Source: Sinorhizobium glycinis (lineage in GTDB: Bacteria; Pseudomonadota; Alphaproteobacteria; Rhizobiales; Rhizobiaceae). Taken from it: a stretch of DNA of 64,000 nucleotides. A program made the translations under genes and the position numbers. Position 1 is the stretch's first letter; every line of letters starts with the position of its first letter. The DNA lies in assembly GCF_001651865.1 (NCBI RefSeq), contig NZ_LPUX01000064.1, positions 310,001-374,000 on the forward strand. Reading direction: 5' to 3'. The notes below the pieces were generated by a model. The model did no database searches. It had not been told where the DNA came from and saw nothing but the letters and a program-made list of their open reading frames with translations. This document shows positions 32,350 to 41,412 of the stretch, one piece after another.

Positions 32350-33240
32350 ATGAGCGATCCGGCTTACACGAGTCCCGTAGCGACGCCTTCCGAGCCTCTG
32401 GTCGTCACAGTGCCGAACAAGCTCTCCTGGGCAGCAATCTTCGCCGGCGTAGCCCTGGCTCTCGCAGTCCAGCTCCTGCTCAACCTGCTCGGCGTCGGCA
32501 TCGGCGCTGCCGCCTTCGATGTCGGCGGCGGCGACAGTCCCGGCCCCGGCACCTTCTCGATCGCGAGCGGCATTTGGTTCGCTCTTTCGGGCATCGTCTC
32601 GGCGTTTGCGGGCGGCTACCTGGCCAGTCGCCTGTCGGGCCGGTTGGGCACGACGACCGGGGCCTATCATGGTCTGACCTCCTGGGCCGTCACCACGCTG
32701 ATCGTCGTCTACCTGCTGACCACCTCGGCCGGTGCTCTGCTCGGGGGTGCGTTGAGCGGGCTCTCCTCCGTCGTCGGCGGCACCGGGCGCACCGTCGCAA
32801 CCGCGGCGACGACGGCAGCTCCGGCGCTGGCGACGGCGGACGACCCGTTCGCGGATATCGAGCGGCAGATCCGCGAGACCATCGGCGGCGACGATCCGGC
32901 GGCGATGCGGGATGCGGCGGTCGCGTCGATCCGCGCCCTCGTCACCGGTGACGAGGCGCAGGCGGAGGAAGCGCGCAACCGTGCTGCCGACGCCCTGGCG
33001 CGGGCCGAGAACATTCCCCCCGATCAGGCGCGCGCCCGCGTCGAAGAATACGAGCAGACCTACCGCACGGCCGTCGAGGATGCGCGGCGGGTGGCTGCCG
33101 ATGCGGCGGATACGGCCGCGACCGTGGTCTCCAGCGGCGCATTTCTCGGGTTCTTCTCGCTCCTGCTCGGAGCCGCCGCCGCCTGGCTTGGCGGCTGGTA
33201 CGGCACGCGTCGCCTCGACGCGTTGTCGGACGTCTCGTAA
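32350..33240 (+). CDS. Hypothetical membrane protein with central helical region
   Basis: 296 residues. TM segments are at about 28-50, 75-98 and 112-135. A charged, Ala-rich, probably coiled soluble stretch spans 155-255 (repeated Glu/Asp/Arg helices), and a final membrane hairpin lies at about 258-283. The first part (NKLSWAAIFAGVALALAVQLLLNLLGVGIGAA) occurs in rhizobial proteins sometimes labelled PhnA-like; no enzymatic motif supports that label. The stress-type promoter upstream suggests an envelope stress role. Confidence 0.75.
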   Translation: MSDPAYTSPVATPSEPLVVTVPNKLSWAAIFAGVALALAVQLLLNLLGVGIGAAAFDVGGGDSPGPGTFSIASGIWFALSGIVSAFAGGYLASRLSGRLGTTTGAYHGLTSWAVTTLIVVYLLTTSAGALLGGALSGLSSVVGGTGRTVATAATTAAPALATADDPFADIERQIRETIGGDDPAAMRDAAVASIRALVTGDEAQAEEARNRAADALARAENIPPDQARARVEEYEQTYRTAVEDARRVAADAADTAATVVSSGAFLGFFSLLLGAAAAWLGGWYGTRRLDALSDVS

Positions 33241-33276
33241 CCCGAGGCGGACCGACGCCGATCCAACTCGGATCAA

Positions 33277-35820
33277 TCAGACGATCGCCCGATCCCAGCC
33301 ACCGTAATGCTCATCGCTGCGCGTCCCGCGCGGCAGGCTGAGGGCAGTCAGGCCGAGGCCGATCAACACATCCGCGAAGCCTGCCACCGTCGCGCCGCCG
33401 GAAAACAGGAACGGCGACGCCGCGACCCATGCGCCGAGCGCGACATTGAGGAAGCGCACCGGGCGGGCGACCTCCGCCATTGCCGTGACGGCGATCATGA
33501 CGACGAGGCAGCCGGCGACATGGTCGCTGTAATAGAGCGGCGGAGAACTGCCGAAGATCAGCGGCGTCGTCATCAGGACCGCACCGAGGAACACGCTCGC
33601 CACCAGCGTCCACGGGAAGGTCACCCCGCCGGTGATGAATTCCTTGAATAGCTCGGAAGCCGGGCGGTCGAGGTCAGGCTCCGGCGACTGGTTTTCCGAA
33701 AGGGCCGGGCCGCCCATCCAGAAGGTCCGCCAGAACGGCTCGCCGGCCTTCGTTGCCCGCCAGAGATACTGGACGGCCGCCAGCACCTCGTCGATCGAAT
33801 AGGGAATCAGCACCACGGTGACGGCCGCCTGGACGATGCAGAGCGTGCAGAGCGCGCCGATCAGCGGCGGCTGGATGATGATGAAGGAGACGCTGACCAC
33901 GCCGAGCGGGATGATCAGGAGCCCGAACAGCAGCACCATCCACGGCATGGTGCGCCATCGGCGGCGGTCGCCGATCGCGCCGGCGAGAATGTCGAGCGCA
34001 TAGGCGAAGGCGCCGAATCCGGCATCGGCGATCGGAAAGCCCTTTGAGACCCACGACGTCACAACCGCTTCGCTGCCATTGCGGACGGGCGCTTCGCCCG
34101 CGCCGAAGAACGGGTCCCAGAGGCCGTCGATATGGCCCATCTGGTAGGCGGCGAGATAGCGTGAGACGAACAGGCCGACAAAGGCGAGCGCCACGATCGG
34201 AATGCGCTGTGTGAAGGCGGAGGGCGAATAGCTCCAGCCGAGCGGCCGGTCGTCATCCGCCGCAAGCGCCCGGCTGCTGATGCCGGGTGTCGGCGGGATC
34301 ATGACGGCGAAGACCGGAATGAGCAACCCGGCAAGCGTGTCGATGGCGTAGGCGGCGGCGCTGGTCGTCCAGAAGACCAGCGGCGCGAGCATGACCCAGA
34401 CGCCGAGACCCGCCGCGATCCATTGGGTCCAGGACCAGCGGCGATACATGCCGAGAAGCGTAAAGAGCACGACGAGCAGGCCCGACGCGATTTCGCTCAT
34501 GCCGAGGCGCGCATTGCGGATATCGGCCGCCGCGATCTCGTGCCCGAGGGCAGGCGGCGGCGGGACGGCGACGGGATCGAAAAGGCCGAGCGTCATCGGC
34601 GAGGCGACGAGCCACAGGCCCAGCGCAACATTGACCATCGGCGCCCAGAGGGTGCGAAGCCGCTGGCGCTCGACGGCGGCCGCGACTTGCCTGTTGCTGC
34701 GCTCCAGCGGCGCTTCGAGCCGACTTTTCGCCTGCTCGATCTCCGGCTCAGAGGCTGCAACGACGGAGGGTTCGAGCTTGTTCTTCTCGTACCAGTCGGT
34801 CGGATCGTCCTTCAGGCGACGGATCATCTCCGGCAGGGTGCGGGAGAGGCTGTGTTTCGGCTTCCAGCCGATCAGGGTTTCGGCGCGGGAAATGTCGATC
34901 TCGAAATGGTCGTCCGAGTTTTCGATCATCCACGGTTTGATGTCGCTCTCCTGATCGAGCACCTCCGTCTGCATCCACGACCCCGTCTTGGCGAGACCCT
35001 TTGGCAGGACGAAGGTGCGCCAGTCCTCGCCGTGGAGAAGCCGCCCGATGCGCTTCTGCAATTCCCCGTAGGAAAGTGTTTCCTCCTCGCCGATCAGCAT
35101 CACGCTTTCGGCCGGCAGTTCGGCGCGGCGGTCGACGGTGCGCACGACGGCGTCGACCAGATCGTCCTTGTGCAGATAGGGCTGTCCCGCCTCAAGATCG
35201 CCGGTGAACAGATAGGCGGTCGGCAGCCGCTCGAAGATGCGGGCGATCTGCTGGGCGATGAAGGCGGCCCGGCAATCCTCGTCATAGACGCCGGCGAGCC
35301 TCAGGATCACCGTGTTGACCTGCCCGCGCTCCTTGGCGATCACCGCTTCGGTCTCCGCCTTCGACTGCGGATAGGCCCAGGAAGGCTCCAGCGGCGAGTC
35401 CTCGTCGATCCTCGCGCCCTTCTCCGGGCTCGGCGCATGCACCAGCAGAGTGCTGGAAAAGATGAACTGCCCGGTCTCCAGTCCCTTCAGTTCAGTGAGC
35501 AGCCGGCGCGTGCCCTGGACATTGACCGCATCATATTTCGGGTCGTTCTTGCCGGTGGTGTCGTAATAGGCGGCGAGGTGGATGACCGAGGCGACGCGGC
35601 CGCCGCTGCGCTTGCGCACCTCCTCCACCGCCTTCTTGACGCTGTCGCCTGAGGTCAGGTCGATCTCGATCGTCTCCAGGCGGTTCGACGATCCCTTCGG
35701 CGCAGCCACGTCCAATCCGATAAGGCGGTAGCGGTCCTCCAGGCCGCGGGCGATCGCCTGTCCGAGAAAACCACTCGAGCCGGTGATGAGAACGGTCGGT
35801 CGATCCATGTCGTTCGGCAT
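33277..35820 (-). CDS. NAD-dependent epimerase fused to SPW-repeat and VKOR-like membrane domains
   Basis: 847 residues from ATG 35820 (ATG 35808 also possible). Residues 5-330 are an extended SDR/epimerase domain: GSSGFLGQ near 14-20 and YPQSK with the catalytic Tyr near 149. After a linker come SPW-type membrane repeats (near 390-420, NVALGLWLVASPMTLG, and near 455-490). A multi-helix segment at about 540-690 carries a CTLC pair near 657-660, like the vitamin K epoxide reductase/DsbB-like active site. A last SPW repeat (NVALGAWVAASPFLF) lies near the C-terminus. It is divergent from a glycosyltransferase. Substrate unknown. Confidence 0.82.
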   Translation of the reverse strand: MPNDMDRPTVLITGSSGFLGQAIARGLEDRYRLIGLDVAAPKGSSNRLETIEIDLTSGDSVKKAVEEVRKRSGGRVASVIHLAAYYDTTGKNDPKYDAVNVQGTRRLLTELKGLETGQFIFSSTLLVHAPSPEKGARIDEDSPLEPSWAYPQSKAETEAVIAKERGQVNTVILRLAGVYDEDCRAAFIAQQIARIFERLPTAYLFTGDLEAGQPYLHKDDLVDAVVRTVDRRAELPAESVMLIGEEETLSYGELQKRIGRLLHGEDWRTFVLPKGLAKTGSWMQTEVLDQESDIKPWMIENSDDHFEIDISRAETLIGWKPKHSLSRTLPEMIRRLKDDPTDWYEKNKLEPSVVAASEPEIEQAKSRLEAPLERSNRQVAAAVERQRLRTLWAPMVNVALGLWLVASPMTLGLFDPVAVPPPPALGHEIAAADIRNARLGMSEIASGLLVVLFTLLGMYRRWSWTQWIAAGLGVWVMLAPLVFWTTSAAAYAIDTLAGLLIPVFAVMIPPTPGISSRALAADDDRPLGWSYSPSAFTQRIPIVALAFVGLFVSRYLAAYQMGHIDGLWDPFFGAGEAPVRNGSEAVVTSWVSKGFPIADAGFGAFAYALDILAGAIGDRRRWRTMPWMVLLFGLLIIPLGVVSVSFIIIQPPLIGALCTLCIVQAAVTVVLIPYSIDEVLAAVQYLWRATKAGEPFWRTFWMGGPALSENQSPEPDLDRPASELFKEFITGGVTFPWTLVASVFLGAVLMTTPLIFGSSPPLYYSDHVAGCLVVMIAVTAMAEVARPVRFLNVALGAWVAASPFLFSGGATVAGFADVLIGLGLTALSLPRGTRSDEHYGGWDRAIV

Positions 35821-36123
35821 TTCGAAACCTTCGCGGGAGTCTTGCAGCAAACGTCCCTCCGGAGGGGAAGGTTCCGATCTCGATCTGCCGGGCCGCTGCG
35901 TCCTCACATGCTTTGAAGAACCGATCGCCTGCGGCCGCGAGCGGACTTCTAGTTGCGGACACAACCCATCTGCGAGGCGATGGACGCCTCTGCAGCCACA
36001 GGCAGCCAGCTCCTGCTCTTCGGGAACAAGAGCCGCTCTCGGCAATTGTTGCAGGTGAGATCGTCCCTGCCCTTCGAGCGAACGCCCCCGCCCCCGCCTT
36101 CGCTCCGTTACAGGAGTTCAGCA
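35821..36123. other. Divergent promoter region of the fusion gene and the glycosyltransferase
   Basis: 303 bases. They contain a good GGAAC-N17-CGTT site on the minus strand (35850-35875). No convincing gene is present; frames reading through it from either side lack ribosome sites. The ribosome site CAGGAG of the glycosyltransferase lies at 36111-36116. Confidence 0.6.
35850..35875 (-). promoter_or_regulatory. Putative EcfG/RpoE2-type promoter (GGAAC-N17-CGTT)
   Basis: On the minus strand GGAAC (35875-35871) is followed after 17 bases by CGTT (35853-35850), the best -10 match of the set, 30 bases before the fusion-gene start. Confidence 0.6.
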
Positions 36124-37353
36124 ATGAAAATTGCCCAGATCGCCCCGCTTGCAGAACGCGTTCCGCCTAAGCTTTACGGCGGAACGGAGCGGATTGTTCA
36201 TTGCCTTACCGAAGAACTCGTCAGGCTCGGCCATGACGTCACGCTCTTTGCGAGCGGCGACTCGCTCACTTCTGCCGAGCTCGTGCCCTGCTCGCAGGTC
36301 GCGCTCAGGCTCAATGCGGATGTCATCGACTTCCTCCCCCATCACGTCGTGATGCTCGAGGAAGTCCGCCGCCGTGCACAGGAGTTCGACGTCCTGCACT
36401 TCCATATCGATCTGCTGCATTTTCCCCTGGTCAGGGATTTCGCCGACCGGACCGTGACGACACTTCACACACGTCTCGACTTATTGGACCTCCAGCCCTT
36501 CTATCGGCTCTTCACCGACATTCCCGTCGTGTCCATATCCGACGACCAGCGCCGGCCTGTACCGCCCATCAACTGGAGGGGCACCGTCTATCATGGCTTG
36601 GACGAGGCCGTATTGCCGTTTACCGGAAAGCCCGCCGGCAACTATCTGGCCTTCCTGGGACGGATTTCACCCGAGAAGGGCCCGGACAGGGCGATCGAGA
36701 TCGCCACGCAGACCGGCATGACCCTGAAGATCGCGGCAAAAGTGGACAAGGCGGATCGCCCCTACTGGGAAAGCGTGGTCCAGCCGATGATCGCAAGCCA
36801 TCCGAACGTCGAGTTCGTCGGTGAAATCGACGAACACCAGAAGGCGGAGTTCCTGGGCAACGCCGCGGCGCTTCTCTTCCCGATCAACTGGCCGGAACCC
36901 TTTGGCCTGGTGATGATCGAGGCCATGGCCTGCGGGACGCCGGTGCTCGGCTTCCGCTACGGCTCCGCTCCGGAGGTGATCGAAGACGGCGTATCGGGGA
37001 TACTCGTCGATTGGGTGGAGGAGGCGGTCGCAAGGATGGACGAGGTCCTGAGGCTCGACCGGCGAAGAGTGCGCGCGGCCTTCGAGCGCCGCTTCACGAC
37101 GGAGCGAATGACGCGCGACTATCTGGAGATCTATCGCAACCTTCCCGGTCTCCGCACCGAATCAAGCGCGACGCGTGCAGCAGCAAGCGATCGCATCGGC
37201 CTCGAGGTTGCCCACCAGCCCTGGCGAACCGCAGTCGAGAGCGCTTCGCCGCTCGCGGAGCGCAGCAAGAGCCGCGGGGCCATACCGGTGGTCCTCGATA
37301 ACCCCAAGACCATCGGACCGGAGCAGCCCCGCGGCGGAAGACCCGGTCAGTAA
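36124..37353 (+). CDS. Glycosyltransferase family 4
   Basis: 409 residues, start ATG 36124 after CAGGAG. GT-B fold: N-terminal acceptor domain (MKIAQIAPLAERVPPKLYGGTERIV), donor domain with GRISPEKGPDRAIEIA near residue 180 and the E-x7-E nucleotide-sugar motif PEPFGLVMIEAMACGTPV near 260. About 70 polar residues follow the folded part (from about residue 340) and look disordered. It probably adds a sugar to a surface polysaccharide or glycolipid. Its last seven bases overlap the convergent aldolase gene. Confidence 0.9.
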   Translation: MKIAQIAPLAERVPPKLYGGTERIVHCLTEELVRLGHDVTLFASGDSLTSAELVPCSQVALRLNADVIDFLPHHVVMLEEVRRRAQEFDVLHFHIDLLHFPLVRDFADRTVTTLHTRLDLLDLQPFYRLFTDIPVVSISDDQRRPVPPINWRGTVYHGLDEAVLPFTGKPAGNYLAFLGRISPEKGPDRAIEIATQTGMTLKIAAKVDKADRPYWESVVQPMIASHPNVEFVGEIDEHQKAEFLGNAAALLFPINWPEPFGLVMIEAMACGTPVLGFRYGSAPEVIEDGVSGILVDWVEEAVARMDEVLRLDRRRVRAAFERRFTTERMTRDYLEIYRNLPGLRTESSATRAAASDRIGLEVAHQPWRTAVESASPLAERSKSRGAIPVVLDNPKTIGPEQPRGGRPGQ

Positions 37354-38162
37354 GACTTCTGCAAGTGCGGGGATGCGGCCACTTGACCGCCTTTGCGCAG
37401 GGCCCGGTACTCGGCCACGGCCGCCAGGCCCGCGTCGCGCAGCAGCGCCACGTCATGCGGGCCGGCAATGACGCGGTAGCCGCGCTCGATCAGTTCGGCG
37501 ACCGAGGCGCCGGCATTCGGCACGGTGCCCATGATCTTGCCGGAGGCGAGAATTGCCTTTTCGGCGCGTTGAACCAGCTCGCGCACTTCCGGATGGCCGG
37601 TCTGTTCGAGGCGGCCGATCGAGCCGGCGAGATCGTTGACTCCGATGAAGATGATGTCGGCGCCTTCCGTGGCGGCGATCGCCTCGGCATTGTCGACCGC
37701 CGTATGGGACTCGATCTGCACGGCGATCAGCATGTTCTCATTGGCCTTGTGGATATAGCCGGGCTCCAGCCCGAAGGTGGAGGCGCGCACCACGCCCGCC
37801 GCATAACCGCGAATGCCCTGCGGCGGATAGCGGCACGCCCGAACCGCGGAGAGCGCCGCTTCCGCCGTATCGACCGAGGGGATCATCACCGACTGCACAC
37901 CCGCGTCGAGCACCCGCTTCAGGAAGACATGGTCGTTCCAGGGGACCCGCACCAGCGCCGGCGACGGCGTCGTCTCGATGGCGCGCAGCGTGTCGATGAT
38001 CTCGCTGGTCTCGCCGACGCCATGCTCGTGATCGACGAGCAGGAAGTCGAAGCCGGCATGGCCGAGGATTTCGGCATTGGTCGGCGAGCCGCCGCCGACC
38101 CAGCATCCGAACGCGACGTGACCGGCGGCAAGGTGGGCTTTCAGGCGGTTGGGTGTGTACAT
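37347..38162 (-). CDS. HpcH/HpaI-family class II aldolase
   Basis: 271 residues, a TIM barrel of the HpcH/HpaI/citrate-lyase-beta family: DFLLVDHEHG, VRVPWND with the pyruvate-binding Arg, IPSVDTAEAA, QIESHTAVDNAEAI with metal Glu, GVNDLAGSIG with metal Asp. Members split 2-keto-3-deoxy acids or 4-hydroxy-2-oxo acids to pyruvate and an aldehyde. It is the last gene after the TRAP transporter subunits, so it probably acts on the imported acid after dehydration. It overlaps the end of the convergent glycosyltransferase gene by seven bases. Confidence 0.9.
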   Translation of the reverse strand: MYTPNRLKAHLAAGHVAFGCWVGGGSPTNAEILGHAGFDFLLVDHEHGVGETSEIIDTLRAIETTPSPALVRVPWNDHVFLKRVLDAGVQSVMIPSVDTAEAALSAVRACRYPPQGIRGYAAGVVRASTFGLEPGYIHKANENMLIAVQIESHTAVDNAEAIAATEGADIIFIGVNDLAGSIGRLEQTGHPEVRELVQRAEKAILASGKIMGTVPNAGASVAELIERGYRVIAGPHDVALLRDAGLAAVAEYRALRKGGQVAASPHLQKSY

Positions 38163-38235
38163 GGACAGTCAGCCTCGAATGTGACGGGAGAGAAGGCGGA
38201 GAGCGCACTCACGCTCCCTGCCGGAGGTGGAGATC

Positions 38236-39249
38236 TCAGTTGGCGGCGCGCACCCGCTGGATCGTGTCATTGAGCGCCTTGACGAGGTCCGGATTGGCGG
38301 CGCCCGCGAATTTCTCGGCAACCGGCTTGGTCTTCTCGCGGAAGCGGGCGATTTCCTCGGGCGGCAGCTTGGTGACCGTCATGCCGGAGGCGGCAAGCGC
38401 GTCGACCGCCTTCTGGTCGGCATCGCGCGAGAGCTGGCGCTGGAAGGCGGCTGCCTCGCTGGCGGCTGCCTGCAGCAGGTCCTTCTCCTCCTGGTCGAGC
38501 TTCTCCCAGAGCGGCTTCGAGAAAAGCAGCACCATCGGATTATAGGTGTGGCGCGTCAGCGTGATGTATTTCTGCACCTCGTTGAGCTTGGCCGTCAGGA
38601 TGCTCGGCGCCGGGTTTTCCTGGCCGTCGACCGTGCCGGTCTCGAGCGCCGTATAGACCTCCGGGAACGGCATCGGCACCGCATTGGCGCCGAGCGCCTG
38701 GAACATCTCCAGATAGATCGGCGACTGCACGACGCGGATCTTCAGGCCCTCGATGTCGTCGACCTTCTCGACCGGGCGGCGGCTGTTGGTGAGATTGCGG
38801 AAGCCGAGCTCCCAATAGGCGAGCACGACGAGGTTCTTCTCGTCGAGTTCCTTGGCGAAGGTCTTGCCGACCTCGCCGTCCATCACGGCGTCGGCTTCCT
38901 TGGTCGATTCGAACAGGAACGGCAGGTCGAGTATGGCGAAATCGGGCGCCAGGCTTGCCATCAGTCCGGCATTCATCACCGACATCTGCAGAAGCCCGCC
39001 CTGCAGCGACGTCACCGACTGCAGGTCGCCGCCGAGCATGCCGGCCGGGAAGACCTTGACGTCGATCTTGCCGCCGCTCTTTTCCTTGACGATCTCGGCG
39101 AATTTGCGCTGGCCGATGACGAGCGGCGAGCCTTCTGCGCCGGCGCTGGCGAAGCGGATCGTCTGCTCGTGGATTTCGGCGCCGGCCGAGAGCGGCGCGA
39201 CGGAAGCCAGCATCAGGCCGGTTACCATTGCCATCAAAGTCTTACGCAT
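38236..39249 (-). CDS. dctP: TRAP transporter periplasmic solute-binding protein (DctP family)
   Basis: 337 residues with signal peptide MRKTLMAMVTGLMLASVAPLSAGA and a DctP fold: IRFASAGAEGSPLVIGQRKFAEIVKEKSGG, then KIRVVQSPIYLEMFQALGAN with the carboxylate-binding Arg and GTVDGQENP. The family binds organic or sugar acids. The longer open frame to 40002 runs into the neighbouring permease and is not used. Confidence 0.92.
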   Translation of the reverse strand: MRKTLMAMVTGLMLASVAPLSAGAEIHEQTIRFASAGAEGSPLVIGQRKFAEIVKEKSGGKIDVKVFPAGMLGGDLQSVTSLQGGLLQMSVMNAGLMASLAPDFAILDLPFLFESTKEADAVMDGEVGKTFAKELDEKNLVVLAYWELGFRNLTNSRRPVEKVDDIEGLKIRVVQSPIYLEMFQALGANAVPMPFPEVYTALETGTVDGQENPAPSILTAKLNEVQKYITLTRHTYNPMVLLFSKPLWEKLDQEEKDLLQAAASEAAAFQRQLSRDADQKAVDALAASGMTVTKLPPEEIARFREKTKPVAEKFAGAANPDLVKALNDTIQRVRAAN

Positions 39250-39287
39250 GTCGTTTCCTCCTTTATACGATGCGATTCTTGCGAGAT

Positions 39288-40568
39288 TCAGCGCCCCAGC
39301 CAGGCGGCGGGCACGGTGACGAGTTCGGGAAAGGCGATCATCAGTCCCAGCACCACGAGCTGGGCGACCATGAAGGGCGTGACGCCGCGGATCACCGTTT
39401 CCATGTTGAGCCGCGAGACGCCGGCGACGACGTTCAGCACCGTGCCGACCGGCGGCGTGACGAGGCCGATGGAATTGTTGATGATGAACAGCACGCCGAA
39501 ATAGATCGGGTCGATACCGGCCGCCTGCACCACCGGCACCAGCACCGGCGCGAGGATCAGGATGGTCGGCGCCATGTCCATCGCCGTTCCGACGATGACG
39601 ACGAGGATCATGATCGCCAGCATCAGCAGCTTGGGGCTGTCCATGAAGGGCGACAGGAGCTCGATCACCTGCCCCGGCAGGTCGGCGATGGTGATCAGCC
39701 AGGCCGAGACGAGCGCGGCCGCGACCAGGAAGATGACGACGCTCGTGACCTTGGCGGAGGAGACGAACACGGCATAGAGCTGCGAAAGGCTGAGCTCGCG
39801 GTAGATGCAGGTGGCGACGAAGATCGAATAGACGGCGGCAACGACGGCGGCCTCGGTCGGCGTGAACAGGCCGAATTTCAGGCCGAAGATGATGATCACC
39901 GGCAGGCCGAGCGCCCAGAGGCTTTCGCGCAGCGCCTTCAGCCGCTCCGCGCCGCTGGCGCGCGGTCGAAGTTCGATCTCCTCCTTGCGCACCATCAGCC
40001 ACCAGGCGACCGCAAGTCCCATGCCGATCATCAGGCCCGGCGCGATGCCGGCCATGAAGAGCTTCGAGATCGACAGATTGGCGGTGACGCCGAAGAGGAT
40101 GAAGGCGATCGACGGCGGGATGATCGGGCCGATGACCGAGGCGGACGCCACGAGGCCGGCCGAACGCGCCTTGTCATGGCCGGCCTTGACCATCATCGGC
40201 ACGAGCAGCGCGCCGAGCGCTGCCGCATCGGCGACGGCCGAACCGGAAAGCGCCGAGAGAACGCAGGCCGCGATGATCGCCACATAGCCGAGCCCGCCGC
40301 GCACATGGCCGACCAGCGTCAGCGCCAGCGCCACGATCCGCTTCGACAGCCCGCCGGCATTCATCACCTCGCCCGCCAGCATGAAGAAGGGAACCGCGAG
40401 CAGCGTGAAACTGTCGGTGCCGCCGACGAGGTTCTGCGCCAGGATCTGCGGGTCGAACATGGCGAGCTGGACCATCAGCGCCACGCCGCAGATCAGCAGC
40501 GCGTAGGCGATGGGCATGCCGATCGCCATGGCGGCGAGGAGGGCTGTGATGAAGACCAGGATTGTCAT
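39288..40568 (-). CDS. dctM: TRAP transporter large permease (DctM family)
   Basis: 426 residues with about 12 membrane helices. Family patterns are LAVPFFMLAGEVMNAGGLSKRIVALA, SGSAVADAAALGALLVPMM and PPSIAFILFGVTANLSISKLFMAGIAPG near the middle. It uses the sodium gradient to take up the acid delivered by DctP. It is second in the operon, 104 bases after the small permease. Confidence 0.93.
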   Translation of the reverse strand: MTILVFITALLAAMAIGMPIAYALLICGVALMVQLAMFDPQILAQNLVGGTDSFTLLAVPFFMLAGEVMNAGGLSKRIVALALTLVGHVRGGLGYVAIIAACVLSALSGSAVADAAALGALLVPMMVKAGHDKARSAGLVASASVIGPIIPPSIAFILFGVTANLSISKLFMAGIAPGLMIGMGLAVAWWLMVRKEEIELRPRASGAERLKALRESLWALGLPVIIIFGLKFGLFTPTEAAVVAAVYSIFVATCIYRELSLSQLYAVFVSSAKVTSVVIFLVAAALVSAWLITIADLPGQVIELLSPFMDSPKLLMLAIMILVVIVGTAMDMAPTILILAPVLVPVVQAAGIDPIYFGVLFIINNSIGLVTPPVGTVLNVVAGVSRLNMETVIRGVTPFMVAQLVVLGLMIAFPELVTVPAAWLGR

Positions 40569-40672
40569 CGCGGACCTACCTTTGCCGGCGATACAGCGGG
40601 ATCAGTCCCATCGCATCGCGGCTGCAACTTTCGGAAGCGCCGATGGCGCATTGAGACGGCTCGGCAACAGCC

Positions 40673-41224
40673 TCAGCGCGGCGGCGCGCTGCCGGGCGGC
40701 AATTGCGCGATGTCGAAATCCTCTTCCGACTCCCGGACGCCGATCAGCTCCTCGTCGCTGATCCGGCCGGTGAGCGAACGCAGCAGCGAGAGGCAGAACC
40801 AGGCGGCCGCGAAGCCGGTGAAAATCAGCACCGGCACGAAGAACCAGGCCTGGGAGATGCCCATGACCGGCGTCGTCATGCCGAGATTGATGCCGAACTG
40901 CTGCCAGGTGCCGGAGAAGATCAGCCAGGTCGCATAGAGCATCAGCAGGTTCGAAAGAACGAAGCAGAAGAGGCGTCCCTTGCGCGACAGGCGCCGGATC
41001 AGCGTATCGACGCCGAGATGCGCCTGCTCGAACAGCGTCACCGCGGCGCCGAGAAAGACCACCCAGACGAAGAGCAGCCGCGACAGCTCCTCCGACACCG
41101 AGATGCCGGTGTTGAAGGCATAGCGCAGCACGACGTTGCCGAAGACGAGAACCAGCATGGCCGCAAGGCAGGCGGCGAGCAAAAACTGCACCGGACTCAG
41201 CAGGAATTTGCGGATCGCGATCAA
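40673..41224 (-). CDS. dctQ: TRAP transporter small permease (DctQ family)
   Basis: 183 residues from a TTG start at 41224, chosen because GGAGGAGGAG lies a few bases upstream. An in-frame ATG at 41260 lacks a ribosome site. Four membrane helices with the family core LRYAFNTGISVSEELSRLLFVWVVFLGAA. The polar C-terminal tail (ESEEDFDIAQLPPG) is longer than usual. It is first in the operon, behind a perfect palindromic operator. Confidence 0.88.
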   Translation of the reverse strand: MIAIRKFLLSPVQFLLAACLAAMLVLVFGNVVLRYAFNTGISVSEELSRLLFVWVVFLGAAVTLFEQAHLGVDTLIRRLSRKGRLFCFVLSNLLMLYATWLIFSGTWQQFGINLGMTTPVMGISQAWFFVPVLIFTGFAAAWFCLSLLRSLTGRISDEELIGVRESEEDFDIAQLPPGSAPPR

Positions 41225-41299
41225 GATAGCTCCTCCTCCGATGAATGCCTTCCCGGTCATGCGCCTCGGCACATCACCGCCTCCGGAAAGCCGATCAGA

Positions 41300-41315
41300 A
41301 TGTAAGCGCTTACAT
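41300..41315. promoter_or_regulatory. Perfect 16-base palindrome, LacI-type operator of the TRAP operon
   Basis: ATGTAAGCGCTTACAT is self-complementary, with the CG-centred GTAAGCGCTTAC core typical of LacI-family operators. It lies between dctQ and the divergent LacI gene. It differs from the GTTATCGATAAC palindrome, so a separate regulator is expected. Confidence 0.78.
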
Positions 41316-41412
41316 AGCATTTCCAGCCCGCCTGTCAAACGGAAAGTAAATGGGTTGGAAAAGTGCATGTATCCGTATACATATTCAATCGATTGAGGAG
41401 AGATCGATTCAA

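Noticed and set aside
36023..36047. GGAAC motif upstream of the glycosyltransferase as a stress promoter
   Set aside because: The base pattern 16-17 bases later (AATT/ATTG) does not fit the (C/G)GTT box, so it is not listed with the other sites.
38236..40002. A 588-residue fusion of DctP with upstream sequence
   Set aside because: The extra N-terminal part is the dctM gene read in another frame; the signal peptide start at 39249 is clear.
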